Assembly: GCF_014698835.1 (NCBI RefSeq)
Contig: NZ_JACJTU010000014.1
Location: 62,001 to 126,000 of the forward strand
Direction of reading: 5' to 3'
Length of the DNA stretch: 64,000 nucleotides
Source: Nostoc paludosum FACHB-159
GTDB taxonomy: Bacteria; Cyanobacteriota; Cyanobacteriia; Cyanobacteriales; Nostocaceae
Both the position numbers and the translations under genes were made by a program. Positions 61,789-64,000 of this stretch are shown piece after piece (position 1 is the stretch's first letter; each line of letters starts with the position of its first letter). The notes under the pieces were generated by a model. It worked only from the letters and a program-made list of their open reading frames with translations, had not been told where the DNA came from and did not search any database.

Positions 61789-63123
61789 TTAATTTGTGTA
61801 AATTGACATAACTTGTCTAATCATCAGGACTAATGCCACTGCAATCATCGCCATCAGTGTCAACTTACCGCCAGGAACGAGTGATTGATGGATGCTATTG
61901 GAGTTTTTTTGTTCTTGACGTTGCTTCCAAGTCATTAACGCTGGAATAATTCCACCTAAAACTGAGATGCTGAATGTTCCTGTGTAATCTAGGGCAGTAA
62001 AAAATATGCTGGGATTGAGGGTACCGAGAGTCATCGGAGGGAAAAGAACTAACGAATAAAGGGGTAGGCGAGTTGATCCTTTGCCCTGTGCAATAACAAA
62101 AATATCTTTGAATAGATCCAATAAACCGTATACAAATCCAATGAATGATGTGACGATCGCAAACTCTGAAAACACCGATACTAGCACTCCTAACCATTCT
62201 CCTGCGCCACCGGCTCGCAAAATCTGTAGTGGGTCAAAAACAGTTTTGCCGACAGATGTGTTATTTACCATATCGGGACTGACGCTTGCCAAAATTACAG
62301 CATTCCACGCCAAGAACATGATTAGGGGAATCAAGGAACCAATGAAGATCGAGCGACGAATTTTGCTGACATCTCCTTCAAGTTGCGTCACAACTACCGG
62401 TACAATGTTTTGATAAAACATTGCTACACACATAACTGAAACAGCGCTACCAAGGGCACTCCAGTTCTGGGTTAAGAATTGGCTACTCTTAACTTGCCCT
62501 CCTGCTAGTAATAAAAGCCCCAAGAAAGAAACAATGACAATTGCCACAAAGGCGCTGTTTAATTTCTCAATAAACTTTTCTCGCCCAACATACATCACGC
62601 CGCCAAAGATGAGTGTGAAAGCCGTTGTACCCACCCATGTAGGCAATAAGTTCTGCACGCCCCAAAGGTTTGCGATCGCAGTTCCTAAAATCTCTCCGCC
62701 TTGGGTAATGTATGCTACCAACAAAGCGTAGTGCATAAATAAATATGCGCTACTAGCAACTCGCGCCCCCAGCTTTCCAAGGGTCTTTTCAACAACTCCC
62801 AACAGACCTATACTCGGACGCCCTTCTAGACGCATGGTGTTTAAAGTCACCTCTGCAATCAACAAACCTGAAATTAGAGCGTAGAGCCAAACAGCAATCA
62901 GCCCAAAGGTTGATGGCAAAATACCTGATGGCAGGGTGACAGCTGGTAGGGCGAGAATCCCAGCCCCGACTGTGGTTCCCGCAATCAGCGCTGTACTTCC
63001 CAATACGCTACCTGGTTGATGATTGAGTTTATTTCCATCAAATTGAAGGTGAGAAAAGAACCGAGTTACTTGCTCTGAATCCTTGAGAACAGCCTTCATG
63101 AGGGTCATATTGAGTAATTGCAC
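61789..63123 (-). CDS. Aromatic amino acid permease (HAAAP/TyrP-like)
   Basis: The 444-residue permease has eleven hydrophobic segments and the signature GSTALIAGTTVGAGILALPA of the hydroxy/aromatic amino-acid permease family. It probably imports tyrosine or tryptophan with protons. The N-terminus has alternative starts MQLLN and MTLMK; ATG 63123 is listed. Plants and cyanobacteria share this type. It is monocistronic. Confidence 0.9.
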   Translation of the reverse strand: MQLLNMTLMKAVLKDSEQVTRFFSHLQFDGNKLNHQPGSVLGSTALIAGTTVGAGILALPAVTLPSGILPSTFGLIAVWLYALISGLLIAEVTLNTMRLEGRPSIGLLGVVEKTLGKLGARVASSAYLFMHYALLVAYITQGGEILGTAIANLWGVQNLLPTWVGTTAFTLIFGGVMYVGREKFIEKLNSAFVAIVIVSFLGLLLLAGGQVKSSQFLTQNWSALGSAVSVMCVAMFYQNIVPVVVTQLEGDVSKIRRSIFIGSLIPLIMFLAWNAVILASVSPDMVNNTSVGKTVFDPLQILRAGGAGEWLGVLVSVFSEFAIVTSFIGFVYGLLDLFKDIFVIAQGKGSTRLPLYSLVLFPPMTLGTLNPSIFFTALDYTGTFSISVLGGIIPALMTWKQRQEQKNSNSIHQSLVPGGKLTLMAMIAVALVLMIRQVMSIYTN

Positions 63124-63287
63124 TTAAATTAAGGACACAATTTTAACATATGTAAACGATTTTAGCAAAAATCCTTAATTTACCAAAGGAGGCAGGAGGC
63201 AGAGGGCAGGAGGCAGGAGGTTAGGAGTATTAATTATAGCTAAAGTTACTGGGTATAAAGCCCAGTCCCCAATCGCCAGTCCCTTCA
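63124..63287. repeat. GGAGGCAGGAGGC low-complexity repeat
   Basis: GGAGGCAGGAGGCAGAGGGC (63187-63206) and further GGAGGCAGGAGG units; composition resembles 2818-2850. It is followed by CCCAGTCCCCAATCGCCAGTCCC. No gene. Confidence 0.6.
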
Positions 63288-64000
63288 TTAACACTGAGAA
63301 AACAATTTACCAACTTGTGCCAAATCTACATTTCCACCGCTGATGATGACACCAATCTTGGCTTGTGGTGCTGTTACCACACCTTCGAGTAAGGCGGCGG
63401 CGGCGAGTACTCCAGTGGGTTCAACAACAATTTTCAGGCGTTCCCATAAGAAAAACATGGTGCGAACGATCGCTTCCTCAGATACGGTTACCATATCATC
63501 GACGTAGCGCAGAACTAGGGGAAAAGTAATTTGGCCAAGGCTAGGAGTCCGGGCGCCGTCAGCTATGGTGTTAGGATTTTTGACAGTTTGCAGGGTTTTG
63601 CTGTGAAAGGAACGGGTGGCATCGTCGGCAAGTGTCGGTTCTGTGCCGATTACTTTACAATCAGGTAGAAGTGCTTTAGTGGCGATCGCACTACCGGAAA
63701 GTAAGCCACCACCGCCACAACAAACTAACAGCAAGTCTAATTCGCCTACTTCTTGAATCAGTTCTAAAGCTGCTGTACCTTGTCCTGCAACTATATGGGG
63801 ATGATCGTATGGCGGAATTAGTGTGAGATTCCGATCGCTTGCTAAACTTTGGGCTAATTCTTCACGGTTCGTTGTTTGGCGATTGTACAAAATTACCTCT
63901 GCACCATAACTGCGAGTGGCAGTTTTTTTGACGGTGGGTGCATCGTCAGGCATGACAATGGTGGTGGGAATATTTAGTAATTGTCCAGCTAAAGCGATCG
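63288..64000 (-). CDS. Threonine/serine dehydratase-like PLP enzyme, 5' end outside the window
   Basis: The frame is open to the window edge: ALAGQLLNIPTTIVMPDDAP precedes TVKKTATRSYGAEVILYNRQ. The phosphate-binding loop VCCGGGGLLSG and the terminal ISGGNVDL are typical of the serine racemase/threonine dehydratase fold II (biodegradative type) family. It lacks the regulatory ACT domain, so it is the catabolic/serine racemase or threo-hydroxyaspartate lyase type. The PLP lysine lies upstream of the window. Confidence 0.92.
   Translation of the reverse strand, partial: IALAGQLLNIPTTIVMPDDAPTVKKTATRSYGAEVILYNRQTTNREELAQSLASDRNLTLIPPYDHPHIVAGQGTAALELIQEVGELDLLLVCCGGGGLLSGSAIATKALLPDCKVIGTEPTLADDATRSFHSKTLQTVKNPNTIADGARTPSLGQITFPLVLRYVDDMVTVSEEAIVRTMFFLWERLKIVVEPTGVLAAAALLEGVVTAPQAKIGVIISGGNVDLAQVGKLFSQC

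Overview
The window comes from a filamentous, heterocyst-type cyanobacterium of the Nostoc/Anabaena group (order Nostocales). The support is: abundant HIP1-like GCGATCGC octamers; a photosystem II D1 gene (psbA) next to a CyanoQ lipoprotein gene; a trans-split dnaE carrying a C-intein; a devBCA-type exporter; HemJ; a B12-dependent ribonucleotide reductase; and very many heptanucleotide repeats and short dispersed repeats typical of these genomes. No rRNA, tRNA, CRISPR array or intact insertion sequence was found.

Layout. 0-5.7 kb: an efflux adaptor, rubrerythrin, an MFS transporter, a TMEM175-like channel and a small conserved-looking protein. 5.9-9.7 kb: nrdJ on the minus strand, interrupted by a 407-residue intein with homing-endonuclease motifs and by a 287-nt group I intron lying exactly between the codons of the catalytic Cys-Gly and Glu. 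10-15.1 kb: a two-gene minus-strand unit, EACC1-like protein plus a 1475-residue CHAT protease-NTPase-TPR protein with 15 nearly identical 40-residue repeats; this looks like a conflict or cell-death type signalling system. 15.3-22.4 kb: a flavin-binding Alr4036-type protein, cysE, secreted and DUF3352 proteins, a rhodanese, hrcA and a membrane protein. 23-27.8 kb: psbA, psbQ, an FAD oxidoreductase, an alpha/beta hydrolase and hemJ. 28-29.9 kb: two divergent peptidoglycan-active proteins.

30-34.8 kb is an NAD-metabolism operon (pncB, nadD, nrtR-like, nadE) with a 25-bp perfect palindrome in front of pncB, a likely operator for the NrtR-like regulator. 35.8-40.4 kb is a TetR regulator divergent from devB-devC-devA, with two operator-like repeats between them. 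40.5-51.5 kb holds a kinase-FGE fusion, an isolated potC, a glycosyltransferase, an oxygenase, a DUF433 antitoxin-like gene with a decayed toxin remnant, fructosamine kinase, pentapeptide and secreted proteins, a PD-(D/E)XK-like protein and the split dnaE C-half. 51.5-55 kb is a decayed, AT-rich stretch with two MITE-like inverted-repeat elements, an AMP-ligase pseudogene, a GNAT and a MATE exporter. 55-64 kb carries gatA, a RodZ-like protein, a hydrolase, the TIGR02587/TIGR02588 membrane pair, CsbD, a GlsB-like protein, kptA, an aromatic amino-acid permease and the 3' end of a Thr/Ser dehydratase-like gene.

The strongest unusual signals are the doubly interrupted nrdJ, the EACC1-CHAT-TPR locus with its recently amplified repeats, short dispersed repeats that have entered coding sequence (a 27-bp in-frame insert with an 8-bp duplication in rubrerythrin, and the whole C-terminus of pncB), and the NAD operon operator. 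All functional names rest on reading translated sequence by eye; no database search was possible.
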